A DNA stretch of 64,000 nucleotides from Acinetobacter sp. MB5 (GCF_003261585.1 NZ_POVU01000004.1:186001-250000); one strand, 5' to 3'; counted from the first letter of the stretch, positions 16,929 through 25,673 are shown. Notes: generated by a model from the letters alone, not told the origin. Program-made: numbers and translations.

Positions 16929-17414
16929 TTATAGAATGTAACTAATGCCTGACAGCGTATCGGTCGAGTTAATCAAGCTCACCACTTTGCGCTGAATCTT
17001 GAAATCGCCCGAAGCCTCACGACTTAAGTGATACGTCACATCAGCCGTGTAGTGGCGCAAGTTTTCTTTACGGAATTCACGCAGGTTTTGCGCACAGCGC
17101 AGTACCACAGCATCGCCTTCTTCCTGCAAAATCCGCACGCGTGAAATCGAACGGATGGTGTTGGCTTTCGGTGTTGTTGAAATCGCTTCGCCATTTTCCA
17201 GACGCTCCACACGCAATTTACGCATGTGGTGATCGTCATAGGCATAGTTCAGACTATTTTCATAATCGGTCAGTTGTGGGTCGATCGGGATAATGTACTT
17301 GCCTTGTTCCGCCCAAAGATCGAGCCAGTTGTGGTATTCACCATGATCGAGCATGTCCGCCTCAGACCAGATAAAAGCAGTCACTTCATTGAGTAAATTC
17401 AAATTAATATTCAT
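16929..17414 (-). CDS. iacD: Aromatic-ring-hydroxylating dioxygenase small subunit
   Basis: The 161-residue product has the ring-hydroxylating dioxygenase beta-subunit fold, with AFIWSEADMLDHGEYHNWLD near the N-terminus and a C-terminal strand pair (ADVTYHLSREASGDFKIQRK). Beta subunits are structural partners of the catalytic alpha subunit in an alpha3beta3 enzyme. It begins 21 bases after iacC, in the order seen in known iac clusters. It has no catalytic residues of its own, as expected. Confidence 0.92.
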   Translation of the reverse strand: MNINLNLLNEVTAFIWSEADMLDHGEYHNWLDLWAEQGKYIIPIDPQLTDYENSLNYAYDDHHMRKLRVERLENGEAISTTPKANTIRSISRVRILQEEGDAVVLRCAQNLREFRKENLRHYTADVTYHLSREASGDFKIQRKVVSLINSTDTLSGISYIL

Positions 17415-17435
17415 CTTGTTTTTCCTTTGATCCGA

Positions 17436-18713
17436 TTAGGCAGTCATCATTTTTTTCCATTGCTGATATGCAGCACGCATACCTGTTTCAGCACTGACAT
17501 CACTCTTGAGACCATCTTCCGTTTTCACTTCACCTGGTAGACCACGGTTCAACATAATCCACAAATCATGCCCTGCCTGTGCGCCGTGCTGAACACGTTC
17601 CCATGCTTCTGAGTCATCTGGTGTTCCAAAACCCAAAGGCCCTTGGAAATGTTCATGCAGACGTAAACGGTACTGATTGGCAATTTGCGGGCCGCCATCC
17701 ATGGTGATGACAGAATGGTGAATCTCGGTTTCATCGACTGAAACAGGTTGCAGAACACGGAAAAATGCCATTGAACAAGCAATGTTCGGAAATAAATTCA
17801 GGTTAAAGCCCGAACCACCCACCGCACGCACAATACGACGCACTTGTAATTCTTCATGACCTTCGTCACGTAAGGCCTGAGCCAAATCTTCAAAACGTTC
17901 TGGAATATCACGTTCCATAAGTTCTTCTTCAAGATCAATCAGTTCAGGAATCATCACCATCACACTATGACCATTGCCCAAATCTTCGACATAACCCGGA
18001 CCACGAACAAAGTCCAACATGCGTTCAGTCTGTTCATCGACCGAACTCAAGAATGATTTGTGCACCAATGGGAAATGGTAAGCATCGGTAGTGTTTTCGA
18101 GCTGGATTTTCCAGTTGCCCGGGAAGCGGAAACGGTGTTCACCCAAGACTTTAATTGGATAGCCCGCGCCCTGTTTCATGAACAGATCCATCCATTTTTT
18201 AGCAGGGCCAAGGAAGTCCACCAACGGTTCAATATCTTGCTTAAATGACGCGAAAATCATGCCTTGGTATTCTTCAACACGCAGGCTCACCAATGGAAAT
18301 TCGCTTTTATCCAGACATTCGCCATAGCTTTCAGGTGCAGGAACACCGCGCAGCGTGCCATCTAGGGCATAGCTCCAGCCGTGGTACGGACAGACAAAGC
18401 TGTTGGTTTTACCTTTTTTGTGTTCACACACGGTTGCTGCACGGTGACGGCAACGGTTCAATAAAACATGCACCTGTTTTTTACGATCTCGCACCACCAC
18501 GACAGGTTGCTGACCAATATTGATGGTTTTAAAACTGCCCGCTTCTGGAATTTCGCTGGCATGTGCCACCCAAACCCAAGTGTTGCAGAAGATTTTGTCC
18601 ATCTCGTCAGTAAAGATTTTTTCGTCTTTGTACAAAGAGGTATGGACACGATCCGCTTGGACAAGTTCGTTGTAATCGGTTTCAATCGGTGTGACTGGAA
18701 TTAAACTGTTCAT
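17436..18713 (-). CDS. iacC: Rieske dioxygenase large subunit of indole-3-acetate degradation
   Basis: The 425-residue catalytic alpha subunit has a Rieske 2Fe-2S site formed by Cys88 and His90 (NRCRHRAATVCEH) and Cys108 and His111 (VCPYHGWSYALDG). The mononuclear iron site appears as Asp210-x2-His213-x4-His218 in TTDAYHFPLVHKSF. In the iac pathway it acts with IacD and IacF on a hydroxylated or oxidised indole-3-acetate intermediate. Length and domain order are normal. It follows iacI by 11 bases. Confidence 0.94.
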   Translation of the reverse strand: MNSLIPVTPIETDYNELVQADRVHTSLYKDEKIFTDEMDKIFCNTWVWVAHASEIPEAGSFKTINIGQQPVVVVRDRKKQVHVLLNRCRHRAATVCEHKKGKTNSFVCPYHGWSYALDGTLRGVPAPESYGECLDKSEFPLVSLRVEEYQGMIFASFKQDIEPLVDFLGPAKKWMDLFMKQGAGYPIKVLGEHRFRFPGNWKIQLENTTDAYHFPLVHKSFLSSVDEQTERMLDFVRGPGYVEDLGNGHSVMVMIPELIDLEEELMERDIPERFEDLAQALRDEGHEELQVRRIVRAVGGSGFNLNLFPNIACSMAFFRVLQPVSVDETEIHHSVITMDGGPQIANQYRLRLHEHFQGPLGFGTPDDSEAWERVQHGAQAGHDLWIMLNRGLPGEVKTEDGLKSDVSAETGMRAAYQQWKKMMTA

Positions 18714-18724
18714 CTGGGTATTCC

Positions 18725-19249
18725 TTAATTTTTATCTGCGTTTGGTACAGGAAGAGTCGCGTCACTCTCCCAATATGAAACTGGTCGACTAAAGATGTTT
18801 TCAGTTTGAAAATGCGCGATTTTCCACTGACCATCGGCTTGTTTTTTATAGGCAACGCTGAGCTTGGCGGCATTTAAATGTGCACGCTGATCTCGAAATG
18901 TTGAGGTTTGCAGCATGAGCCAGTGTGCTGTTGCATGGTCATCTTGCACCTCGATTTGTTCTGAACTGACAAAATGAGCATTCATGGCGAAGTGCGCGTC
19001 TTGCTGCGTATAGCTGGCAAACATGGCGGCTATCTTGTCTTTGCCTTCATAGCGGCCAAAGCTGGCTTTGTAGCGAGCACCCACTCCTTCCCAGATCGCA
19101 TCCTGATCGAACAGATCCATCAACTCATCCAGATTGGTCGCTGCATTTAAGTCATCACAAATCTGCATATAACGATTCATTGAGTTACGAATGCTGTTGC
19201 TGGCTTCAAGCTTTTCAAGACGTTGAAGAATCTGTTCCCATTGCTGCAT
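18725..19249 (-). CDS. iacI: SnoaL/NTF2-like protein of the iac block
   Basis: The 174-residue NTF2-like cone-fold protein has an N-terminal helix LEASNSIRNSMNRYMQICDD, then DLFDQDAIWEGVGARYKASF and strand segments ending in DGQWKIAHFQTENIFS. Such folds often act as small isomerases, cyclases or dioxygenase-accessory proteins. Its position between iacB and iacC matches iacI in Acinetobacter iac clusters. The exact chemistry is not evident from the sequence. Confidence 0.86.
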   Translation of the reverse strand: MQQWEQILQRLEKLEASNSIRNSMNRYMQICDDLNAATNLDELMDLFDQDAIWEGVGARYKASFGRYEGKDKIAAMFASYTQQDAHFAMNAHFVSSEQIEVQDDHATAHWLMLQTSTFRDQRAHLNAAKLSVAYKKQADGQWKIAHFQTENIFSRPVSYWESDATLPVPNADKN

Positions 19250-19266
19250 GCTCAGTTCACCCCAAA

Positions 19267-19626
19267 TTAGCGTTGAATAATCAGTTCACGACCCACGCGT
19301 GCTTCAACTTTGCAATATTTCCAGAGCTTGTACGGCCCTTCACCCACCACGGTGGTGCGGAACAGATTGCATGCCGCATGGACAGTCTCAATGTCTGGCA
19401 CATCCGCCAACAGATACGTTGTCCACGGCCAACCTGCGCTTGGGCCAACCATACTCTGGTCATCATCCAGACTGCCGTAGACGGTTACCCCTGGCAGGTC
19501 ATGAATGCCATGCCACATTTCTCCAAATGCCGCCCAGACTGCTTTGGCTTCTGCTGGCGGTGCATCAAAGAAATTCTGGTTAATGCCCATACAAAACAGC
19601 ACACGTAATGATTTTTTCGTTTCCAT
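19267..19626 (-). CDS. iacB: Small iac-cluster protein of unclear activity
   Basis: The 119-residue soluble protein has recognisable blocks RVLFCMGINQNFFDAP, GVTVYGSLDDDQSMVGPSAG and WTTYLLADVPDIETVHAACN, a layout resembling small dimeric alpha/beta-barrel (ferredoxin-like) proteins. It lies between iacA and iacI, as iacB does in known clusters. Reports place IacB as helpful but not clearly enzymatic in indole-3-acetate turnover. There is no signal peptide. Confidence 0.85.
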   Translation of the reverse strand: METKKSLRVLFCMGINQNFFDAPPAEAKAVWAAFGEMWHGIHDLPGVTVYGSLDDDQSMVGPSAGWPWTTYLLADVPDIETVHAACNLFRTTVVGEGPYKLWKYCKVEARVGRELIIQR

Positions 19627-19653
19627 GGTAGTTCCTTAATTCAGCTTCTAAAC

Positions 19654-20823
19654 TTATAAATATCCAGGGGTTGGGTCGATTCCAAAGCTCATTGCACCTG
19701 CATTGAGTAAGGTTGCATCCCCCATAAAGGCATGTTGTGTCACCACGTTGGCATCGTTGACAAAACGGCTAAACACATTGTTGGTATAAATCGCAGTCAT
19801 GCCTGCAAGCATCTGCATTTTGCGGGCAACTTTGGCAGCGACACGTGCAGCATGCGTGGACGACAAACGCATTTGACTAATTTGCTCAGGCGTCGGTTGC
19901 TGACCTTTTAAAATCACATCCCATACGGCATCAATCGATTGATAAAACCATGCTTTCGATGCTAAAAATTCGGCTTCAGCCTGTGCGAATTCGTATTGTG
20001 TGACAGGGCGCTGTGCAATCTGTGCACCACCTGTAATGGAGGATTTTCCTGGTGCAAGCTTTTTAAATTCTTCAAGTGCCGCAGCCGCAACGCCAATGCC
20101 CACCACAGTCAACACCTGTGTTGCAAATGACAAAGATGGATATTTGAAAAATGGTTCAGGTAATTTCGATGCTTCACCACGAACAAAAGTCCAGTTTTCT
20201 TTGACCAGTACATCCTTCACGATCAGATCATGACTACCTGTGCCTCTGAGGCCCACGGTATCCCAAGTCATTTCAATCTGAACTTGATCGGCTGGCATGA
20301 CTGCCATACGCGGCAAGCCTTGTGTTTCTTGTCCACGTACAGGTGAAATACCCACCCCAATCACGTCTGCGCCCATGCAACCACTGGAGAATTTCCAGCG
20401 ACCATTTACGATCATGCCGCTCTCGGTCACTTCCGCAGGTTGCGGTGGAAAAATACCGCCAGCAAAGACCACATCAGGGCCATATTGATAGATTTCCGCC
20501 AAAGTCGCTTCTGGTAAAGCCGCCAAATACGCTGGGCTCATCCCAAAGCTGGCGACCCAACCGACCGAACCATCGGCCATAGACAGTTTTTCAATTAATT
20601 CGCAAAACTCACGCGGTGTAACTTCATCGCCACCAAAACGTGCAGGAACCAACGCACGATACACCCCGATTTTTTTCAACTTTTCGATAATGTCGAGGGA
20701 GATGTAGCCTTGCTCATCAAACTCACCTGTGATTGCCCGCTCTCTGATTTCCTGACAAAGAGTTTCTAAATCAACATCATCGGTGATGTTATTACTAACA
20801 CCAACCATAGATAGACCATTCAT
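19654..20823 (-). CDS. iacA: Flavin-dependent monooxygenase initiating indole-3-acetate oxidation
   Basis: The 389-residue product has the acyl-CoA dehydrogenase/HpaB-like monooxygenase fold. It has an N-terminal helical part (SLDIIEKLKKIGVYRALVPA), a middle strand domain with SSGCMGADVIGVGISPV, and a C-terminal helical domain with RLSSTHAARVAAKVARKMQM and NVFSRFVNDANVVTQHAFMG. Group D flavin monooxygenases of this type use reduced flavin delivered by a separate reductase, here IacG. IacA carries out the first oxidation of the indole ring. AGGAG precedes the ATG at suitable spacing. It starts 12 bases after iacH. Confidence 0.92.
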   Translation of the reverse strand: MNGLSMVGVSNNITDDVDLETLCQEIRERAITGEFDEQGYISLDIIEKLKKIGVYRALVPARFGGDEVTPREFCELIEKLSMADGSVGWVASFGMSPAYLAALPEATLAEIYQYGPDVVFAGGIFPPQPAEVTESGMIVNGRWKFSSGCMGADVIGVGISPVRGQETQGLPRMAVMPADQVQIEMTWDTVGLRGTGSHDLIVKDVLVKENWTFVRGEASKLPEPFFKYPSLSFATQVLTVVGIGVAAAALEEFKKLAPGKSSITGGAQIAQRPVTQYEFAQAEAEFLASKAWFYQSIDAVWDVILKGQQPTPEQISQMRLSSTHAARVAAKVARKMQMLAGMTAIYTNNVFSRFVNDANVVTQHAFMGDATLLNAGAMSFGIDPTPGYL

Positions 20824-20835
20824 ACGGTTCCGCTC

Positions 20836-21972
20836 CTAACTATTTTTGAGTGCTGCACAGCTGAGATATGTCGCAATGGCACATAACTGTTCATCTGTAT
20901 GATTTTTGGTGACGATTTGAAGCCCAACTGGGTTGTACTGTTCTGACAGCAATGGAAGTGTGATTGCAGGATGCCCAGACAAGTTAAATGGTCGAATGAG
21001 TGCCGTCATATTCAAAAATGCGACCGTGTTTTCAGCATCTGCAACCTTGGGCGGAATTTGAGGTAAAGTCGGTAAAACAACAGCATCATACTGATTTAAA
21101 AGATCATCTATGGCTTGCTTAAACTTGTCTCGAATCTGATTGGCAACCGCCACTTCATCCAAAGTGGTCTCAGAAGCTTTGAGCAGTCGATTGGCAACAT
21201 CAGGAGCAACATCACCTGTTGCCACCAGCTCACCAAACGCCTGCCAAGTTTCATAATTAATAATTTGCATCCCTGCGCGGTATGCTTCATCAAACAATTC
21301 GACCTGAACGTGGGGAGCATGTTCAAATCCAGCAGCGTTGAGAAACATTTTCACGGTCTGCCAAACTTCATCGGTGGCAGACACATCCAGAACCACCAGT
21401 TTTGGTGCCTGACCCGATAAAGTTTGAACAAGTTCTCCATTGAAACTTGGGTCAATAATCTGCATCGCCTGAATCAGCGTAGGCAAATCATTGGCAAAAG
21501 GGCCAACACAATCCAAAGACGTTTGCTCAGGCAAAACCCCCTTGCGACTCACTCGGCCAAATGTCGGTTTTAACCCAAAAATATTGCAGCAAGCCGCAGG
21601 CATTCGGATTGAGCCACCCGTGTCTGTACCAATTGAAAAATCAACTAATTTTGCAGCGACTGCAGCCGCTGAACCGCTTGAAGACCCCCCAGGAATCAGC
21701 TCTGGAAACTTCGGATTAATCGGCGTTCCAGTAAAATGATTAATCCCTGTAATTCCAAAAGCCAATTCATGCAAATTGGTTTTCCCCACGATTTGACAAT
21801 TATTTTTTATGATTAAATCGATGATTTCAGCATTATGTTTAGCTTTATCACTATTTAATAAAGATTGACTTCCAGCTAAAGTTTGAAACCCCTGAATATG
21901 AATACTATCTTTCACCGCAACTTTAGTTTCCCCTGAACCTAAAGCCATTTTTTTACAAAAAATATTATCCAT
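20836..21972 (-). CDS. iacH: Amidase-signature hydrolase of the iac block
   Basis: The 378-residue amidase-signature enzyme has the catalytic Lys in VAVKDSIHIQG (Lys21), the Gly/Ser-rich signature IPGGSSSGSAAAVAAKL with the cis-Ser, and the nucleophile Ser in IGTDTGGSIRMPAACC (about Ser121). It cleaves an amide bond, possibly one formed during indole ring opening or in an auxin conjugate. It is the first gene of the nine-gene iac transcript. AGGTG lies before ATG 21972, and a strong palindrome shared with the porin lies 54-72 bases upstream. Confidence 0.92.
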   Translation of the reverse strand: MDNIFCKKMALGSGETKVAVKDSIHIQGFQTLAGSQSLLNSDKAKHNAEIIDLIIKNNCQIVGKTNLHELAFGITGINHFTGTPINPKFPELIPGGSSSGSAAAVAAKLVDFSIGTDTGGSIRMPAACCNIFGLKPTFGRVSRKGVLPEQTSLDCVGPFANDLPTLIQAMQIIDPSFNGELVQTLSGQAPKLVVLDVSATDEVWQTVKMFLNAAGFEHAPHVQVELFDEAYRAGMQIINYETWQAFGELVATGDVAPDVANRLLKASETTLDEVAVANQIRDKFKQAIDDLLNQYDAVVLPTLPQIPPKVADAENTVAFLNMTALIRPFNLSGHPAITLPLLSEQYNPVGLQIVTKNHTDEQLCAIATYLSCAALKNS

Positions 21973-22025
21973 ACACCCACCTCAGATTATAAATATGGCG
22001 TAAATTTTAGATTCAAAATGCATCA

Positions 22026-22044
22026 ATTTATTTGACATGTCAAA
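22026..22044. promoter_or_regulatory. Palindromic operator before iacH
   Basis: The perfect 14-base palindrome TTTGACATGTCAAA (22031-22044) lies in an 18-base block, ATTTATTTGACATGTCAA, that matches the porin site at 17 positions. On the minus strand TTGACA is a consensus -35; the -10 candidate 17 bases on (CATTTT) is weak, as expected for an inducible promoter. The likely binder is the MarR-family protein at 3550-4011. Confidence 0.75.
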
Positions 22045-22475
22045 CATTTTTTGAACGATATTTTTTAGTGCAAATTGCATTAAAAAAGCACAATAAATTC
22101 ACATTTTAAATATTTTTTATTTTTAAATTAATAACTTATAAAATTGCATGCTTTTTAGAAAAACCCAAAAAAAGACTTTGAAAAGGCAATTAATTGTAAA
22201 TTTATTTTTTGTGCACTATTTTTTATCATTAGAATCATTTTTAAACTGCACAAACGCAGGTCAAAAAAATTAAAACTGTGTTTTTTTGGCGCGAAAAATG
22301 CGTCAAATAAATCCAAAGCCTAAAATTAAAATTTTGAAAAATACTATTTGAAGTTTTTATTTTAAATAAATACCAATAAGTCAAAAATAAAAAAATATAA
22401 ATAGAATAAAAACAAATCATTATTAACACAGACTGATCAGATATAATATTTTTATGCCTAAAATTTCAATGAGCG

Positions 22476-22494
22476 CGCCTAAACAGTTTAGGCG
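22476..22494 (+). terminator. Orphan hairpin with T run
   Basis: CGCCTAAA-CAG-TTTAGGCG is followed by ATTTTT on the plus strand, which is a terminator shape. No plus-strand gene precedes it, so it may be left from a lost gene or serve as a structured boundary. The rest of 22045-22573 is AT-rich with no frame I trust. Confidence 0.4.
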
Positions 22495-22573
22495 ATTTTT
22501 ACAAAGACAGTTCAACCCCGAAAAACCACACCGATATATGGGTACAGATGAACATTTTGCTTGAATTTTTAGC

Positions 22574-22786
22574 TCAATCTTTCAAATATTTTTTATGGTA
22601 TTTAAGCCAAGCTTCCACATTGAATAAAGCCATGTAGCTCAATATTGATGTCAGCCCAAGAATGATGATGCTCAAAATAAATTTAACGATGGGCTGTGGC
22701 GCTTCAAGTTTTTAACAGAAGTAAAAGTAATAGAAAAAGTGCCAGCCATTAAAAATCATAAATAAGCGGATCTTAATACCCAACAT
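22574..22786 (-). pseudogene. Small membrane protein ORF interrupted by one in-frame stop
   Basis: Reading the minus strand from ATG 22786 gives MLGIKIRLFMIFNGWHFFYY and four more residues. A TAA at codon 25 (22712-22714) follows, and then in the same frame 45 coherent residues to a TGA at 22574-22576. The second part has a clear membrane helix (FILSIIILGLTSILSYMALF) and a charged tail (WLKYHKKYLKD). The frame is otherwise unbroken over 71 codons, which suggests a recent nonsense mutation or an unannotated recoding. It lies 95 bases after the DUF2827 gene on the same strand. I do not recognise the family. Confidence 0.5.
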
Positions 22787-22881
22787 AGTTTCAGAGAGCA
22801 AAAATATGGTTACATCTCATTCAGAGAACCAGTCAAAAAAAATCAACTAAAATACTGAATATAATATATTTTTATTTTATC

Positions 22882-24003
22882 CTACATTAGCTCTTGAATA
22901 GCTTTTGCATAAGCTTCGATATTAGATGGATGATCAACAGACAAAGTTTCCAGAAAATCTTTCGCAGACTTTACATAAGCCGCATGATTCAAATCATGAG
23001 AAGCAATGACATCAGATAAAATCGTAGCGCCTTGCTCTGCATCAAATTCAGAATAATAGTATCCTACTGGTAACATGGGTGAGTTATGAACCAATGGGTA
23101 TCCACCATATAAAGCTTCATAATAGGCGTAATTTAAGGCATTTTCCCACTGGTGTGCGACCACAATGTCTGTATATCGAGACAGAAAATCTGAGATTTTA
23201 TATCTCCCTTCAACCGTCATCACATTATCTCGAACAAGATCAGTCCGACCAATAAAATTGAAAAATGCCAATCTGTCTTTTTTATCATAGGTATTACATA
23301 AATAGACATGCTCTATACAGTCTTTATTTTCACGATACAGTTTTTCGCAGATCAAGACTGGAATATAGCAGGTCTTCACAATATCTCGATTTGCTTCAAA
23401 ATTAGAGACACGTTTTTTGCCCACTCTAGGCTGATAACCAAATGTAATCTGATTGCCTTTGAGCTGCTCAATCGACTTATCTAAAAAAATCGGAGACCAA
23501 ATATGCGGTAAAATCGTGATCGGGCAGCGCAACATGATTGAAAAATAAGACTTACATGTATTTTCATGTTGAGGGATTGTCCAAACTGCATCGAATTCTG
23601 CACCATTAAAAAAACGCCCACCTTTCTGATCGAAGAGAAAAGACTGCATTTCTAAAACAAAATCATTGCCGATTCTATAACTTACAACTTTCCCACCTCG
23701 GTCATGCACTGCCTTGGCATGCTCAGGCTCAATAATCACTGTTCCTTCAATAAGCAGATCTAATTGCCCTGCAACATCATTCAAATTTTCAAACTCAATG
23801 CCCAACTCATCGAGCATCAGCCCTCCGTGAGGCTCTGATTTATTCCCCAAATAAACAATGCTCACTTTTTTAATAAAAGGAATTTTTTTCAATAAAAAAT
23901 ATAAGAAAAAGATGTTCTGCAATGCACCATTGGCAAAAATATCACTTACAGATCCCTCATCAAGATGAAAACTAATCCCAACATATAAATCTTTATTCTT
24001 CAT
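22882..24003 (-). CDS. DUF2827 glycosyltransferase-like protein
   Basis: The 373-residue cytoplasmic protein resembles the DUF2827 family, which has a GT-B glycosyltransferase look. It has an N-terminal half with NIFFLYFLLKKIPFIKKVSI and a C-terminal half with GYQPRVGKKRVSNFEANRDI, CYIPVLICEKLYR, IVVAHQWENALNYAYYEALY and GYPLVHNSPMLPVGYYY. The last blocks are where a nucleotide-sugar site would be expected. It follows a Ser/Ala-repeat adhesin on the same strand, 105 bases after its stop, past a terminator hairpin. The obvious inference is that it glycosylates the adhesin's many serines. No enzymatic residue is proven, and the family remains poorly characterised. Confidence 0.78.
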   Translation of the reverse strand: MKNKDLYVGISFHLDEGSVSDIFANGALQNIFFLYFLLKKIPFIKKVSIVYLGNKSEPHGGLMLDELGIEFENLNDVAGQLDLLIEGTVIIEPEHAKAVHDRGGKVVSYRIGNDFVLEMQSFLFDQKGGRFFNGAEFDAVWTIPQHENTCKSYFSIMLRCPITILPHIWSPIFLDKSIEQLKGNQITFGYQPRVGKKRVSNFEANRDIVKTCYIPVLICEKLYRENKDCIEHVYLCNTYDKKDRLAFFNFIGRTDLVRDNVMTVEGRYKISDFLSRYTDIVVAHQWENALNYAYYEALYGGYPLVHNSPMLPVGYYYSEFDAEQGATILSDVIASHDLNHAAYVKSAKDFLETLSVDHPSNIEAYAKAIQELM

Positions 24004-24040
24004 TGAATTACCTTTTTATTTTATGCCTTTAAAAATTAAA

Positions 24041-24070
24041 AAATAGTAGAGTCCTTAGACTCTACTATTT
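24041..24070 (-). terminator. Terminator between adhesin and DUF2827 gene
   Basis: A perfect 13-base stem (AAATAGTAGAGTC and its complement) with a four-base loop is followed on the minus strand by TTTAATTTTT. It would end most adhesin transcripts, leaving a lower amount of readthrough for the glycosyltransferase-like gene. Confidence 0.82.
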
Positions 24071-24108
24071 AATCTGTCTATAAAAAATACTGGATTACGA
24101 ACATTTAT

Positions 24109-25452
24109 TTATTTCCAAGTATAAGAAACACCAGCTCCTACAGCGGTTGTATTGGCATCATTTAACCCGCTAGATACTGAGCCTTTGATTGCAAAACCAT
24201 TTTCGAAATAATGACTTGCACCAATTGCAATTGCAGATTGACTATCAAAATATCCATAGCCCATACCAAAGCTCGTCGCACCAGCTTCAGCAGGAGTTGG
24301 AATATTATTCATAGCCGCAATACCAGCAATACCCTGCGCTGCTATTTTTCTATTGTTATTCATTTGATTTGTTAAATCTTTATATGAAGAACTATTACGG
24401 AATGTTTCATCAATACTATTTACAGCCGCTACCGCTGTAGATGCCGATTCTGCTGCTGAGGTTGCCGAACTTGCAGAGGCTGTTGCTGAGGTAGAAGCTG
24501 AACTTGCATAACTGCCTGCTACAGTCGCTGAACTCGCTGATGATACTGCAGAGGTAGAGGCTGAAGATGCAGAAATAGCAGCTGCACTTGCAGAACTGCC
24601 TGCTAGAGTCGCTGAACTCGCTGATGATACTGCTGATGTAGAGGCTGCATCTGCGTAACCACCAGCTAGAATTGCTGAACTTGCAGATGATACCGCTGAG
24701 GTCGACGCTGCATCTGCATAACCGCCTGCTAGTGTTGCTGAACTGGCCGACGATACTGCTGATGTAGAGGCCTGTGTCGCTGAATTAGCAGATGCCGTTG
24801 CTGAGCTCGCTGATGATACCGCTGAGGTCGATGCTGCATCAGCATAACCACTTGCTAGTGTTGCTGAGCTCGCAGATGCTGTCGCCGAAGTTGATGCTGC
24901 TCCAGCATAATATGCTGAACTTATAGCCCAATCACTTGATACAGTCGCCGAACTTGCTGATGCTGTCGCTGAGCTTAAGGAGTCTGTTGCCGAACTTGCT
25001 GACGCTGTTGCTGAGCTAGCCGAGTTCGTTGCTGAACTGGCTGATGAGATCGCAGCTGTCGAAGCAACAACAGCTGAACTTTGTGAGTTCGTCGCTGAAC
25101 TTTGTGATGCAATTGCTGAACTTAAAGAATTTGCTGCAGAACTAGCGGAAGCTGTCGCCGAGCTAGCAGATGCCGTTGCTGAGCTTGCTGATGACACTGC
25201 CGCAGTTGATGCTGTATCTTCTGAAGTACATAATGCTGATACAGTAGCTGAGCCTAAAATAGGTATATATGCACTTAGATCAGCTAGACAGTCAGCATGT
25301 GCTGTTTGTACTCCCCCCATTAAAGACAATACGGTTGTTGCTGCCAACAAAGTTTTCTTACTGGATTTTTTCCCTTTGGCTTTTGCTATTTCTGATACGG
25401 CTGTAAATGATTGGGTGAGTTCATCCCACACCAATCGATAAAATTTATTCAT
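24109..25452 (-). CDS. Trimeric autotransporter adhesin with Ser/Ala heptad stalk
   Basis: The 447-residue product has an extended signal peptide: ESPR MNKFYRLVWDELTQSF, a Lys-rich stretch, then a hydrophobic core ending VQTAHA. A short Cys-containing N-terminal part (ADCLADL...LCTSED) follows. About residues 70-335 are built from SSATASA-like units. The C-terminus is a YadA-type anchor (QGIAGIAAMN, GASHYFENGFAIKGSVSSG, VGAGVSYTWK). The anchor forms a trimeric outer-membrane barrel and the stalk should be coiled coil. No head domain is visible, so binding may come from stalk modification. ATG 25452 has AAGGG before it. A longer frame needs a TTG and spoils the ESPR. Confidence 0.92.
   Translation of the reverse strand: MNKFYRLVWDELTQSFTAVSEIAKAKGKKSSKKTLLAATTVLSLMGGVQTAHADCLADLSAYIPILGSATVSALCTSEDTASTAAVSSASSATASASSATASASSAANSLSSAIASQSSATNSQSSAVVASTAAISSASSATNSASSATASASSATDSLSSATASASSATVSSDWAISSAYYAGAASTSATASASSATLASGYADAASTSAVSSASSATASANSATQASTSAVSSASSATLAGGYADAASTSAVSSASSAILAGGYADAASTSAVSSASSATLAGSSASAAAISASSASTSAVSSASSATVAGSYASSASTSATASASSATSAAESASTAVAAVNSIDETFRNSSSYKDLTNQMNNNRKIAAQGIAGIAAMNNIPTPAEAGATSFGMGYGYFDSQSAIAIGASHYFENGFAIKGSVSSGLNDANTTAVGAGVSYTWK
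24440..25230 (-). repeat. Tandem Ser/Ala-coding repeats in the adhesin
   Basis: DNA coding for degenerate seven-residue units (SSATASA type) and longer recurring units around GGYADAASTSAVSSASSA. Synonymous codons vary between units, so the repeats are old enough to have drifted at the DNA level while the protein pattern was kept. Unit number could change by recombination and alter stalk length. Confidence 0.8.
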
Positions 25453-25643
25453 TATCGTACCCTTCAAATTTATTTATAAGTTTTATAATTCTCTTTTTTT
25501 AAATAAATGAATCACATCCCTAGAAACAAGTAATTTATAAGTGCACATTCCAAACAATAAATATATATATTAAACATATTTTTTAAAACAGAATTAAATC
25601 AATATAAAACATAGATTTATTTTTAATAAAAATTTTTAAATTT

Positions 25644-25673
25644 TTAAGTATTAATTAAGTGAAAAATACTTAA
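25644..25673. promoter_or_regulatory. Inverted repeat upstream of the LuxR-type regulator
   Basis: Perfect nine-base arms TTAAGTATT and AATACTTAA are separated by 12 bases. They lie in the 285-base divergent region between the adhesin gene and the regulator, 65-94 bases before the regulator's ATG. It could be a binding site for that regulator. AT-richness makes chance occurrence possible. Confidence 0.4.

Noticed and set aside
22241..22429. Minus-strand hydrophobic frame of 62 codons
   Set aside because: Composition follows the AT-rich DNA (Phe, Ile, Leu, Tyr), with no ribosome site and no pattern of a real protein.
24440..25230. Repeat array in the adhesin as a CRISPR or microsatellite
   Set aside because: The repeats are in frame, code for Ser/Ala heptads and vary at synonymous positions, so they are protein repeats.
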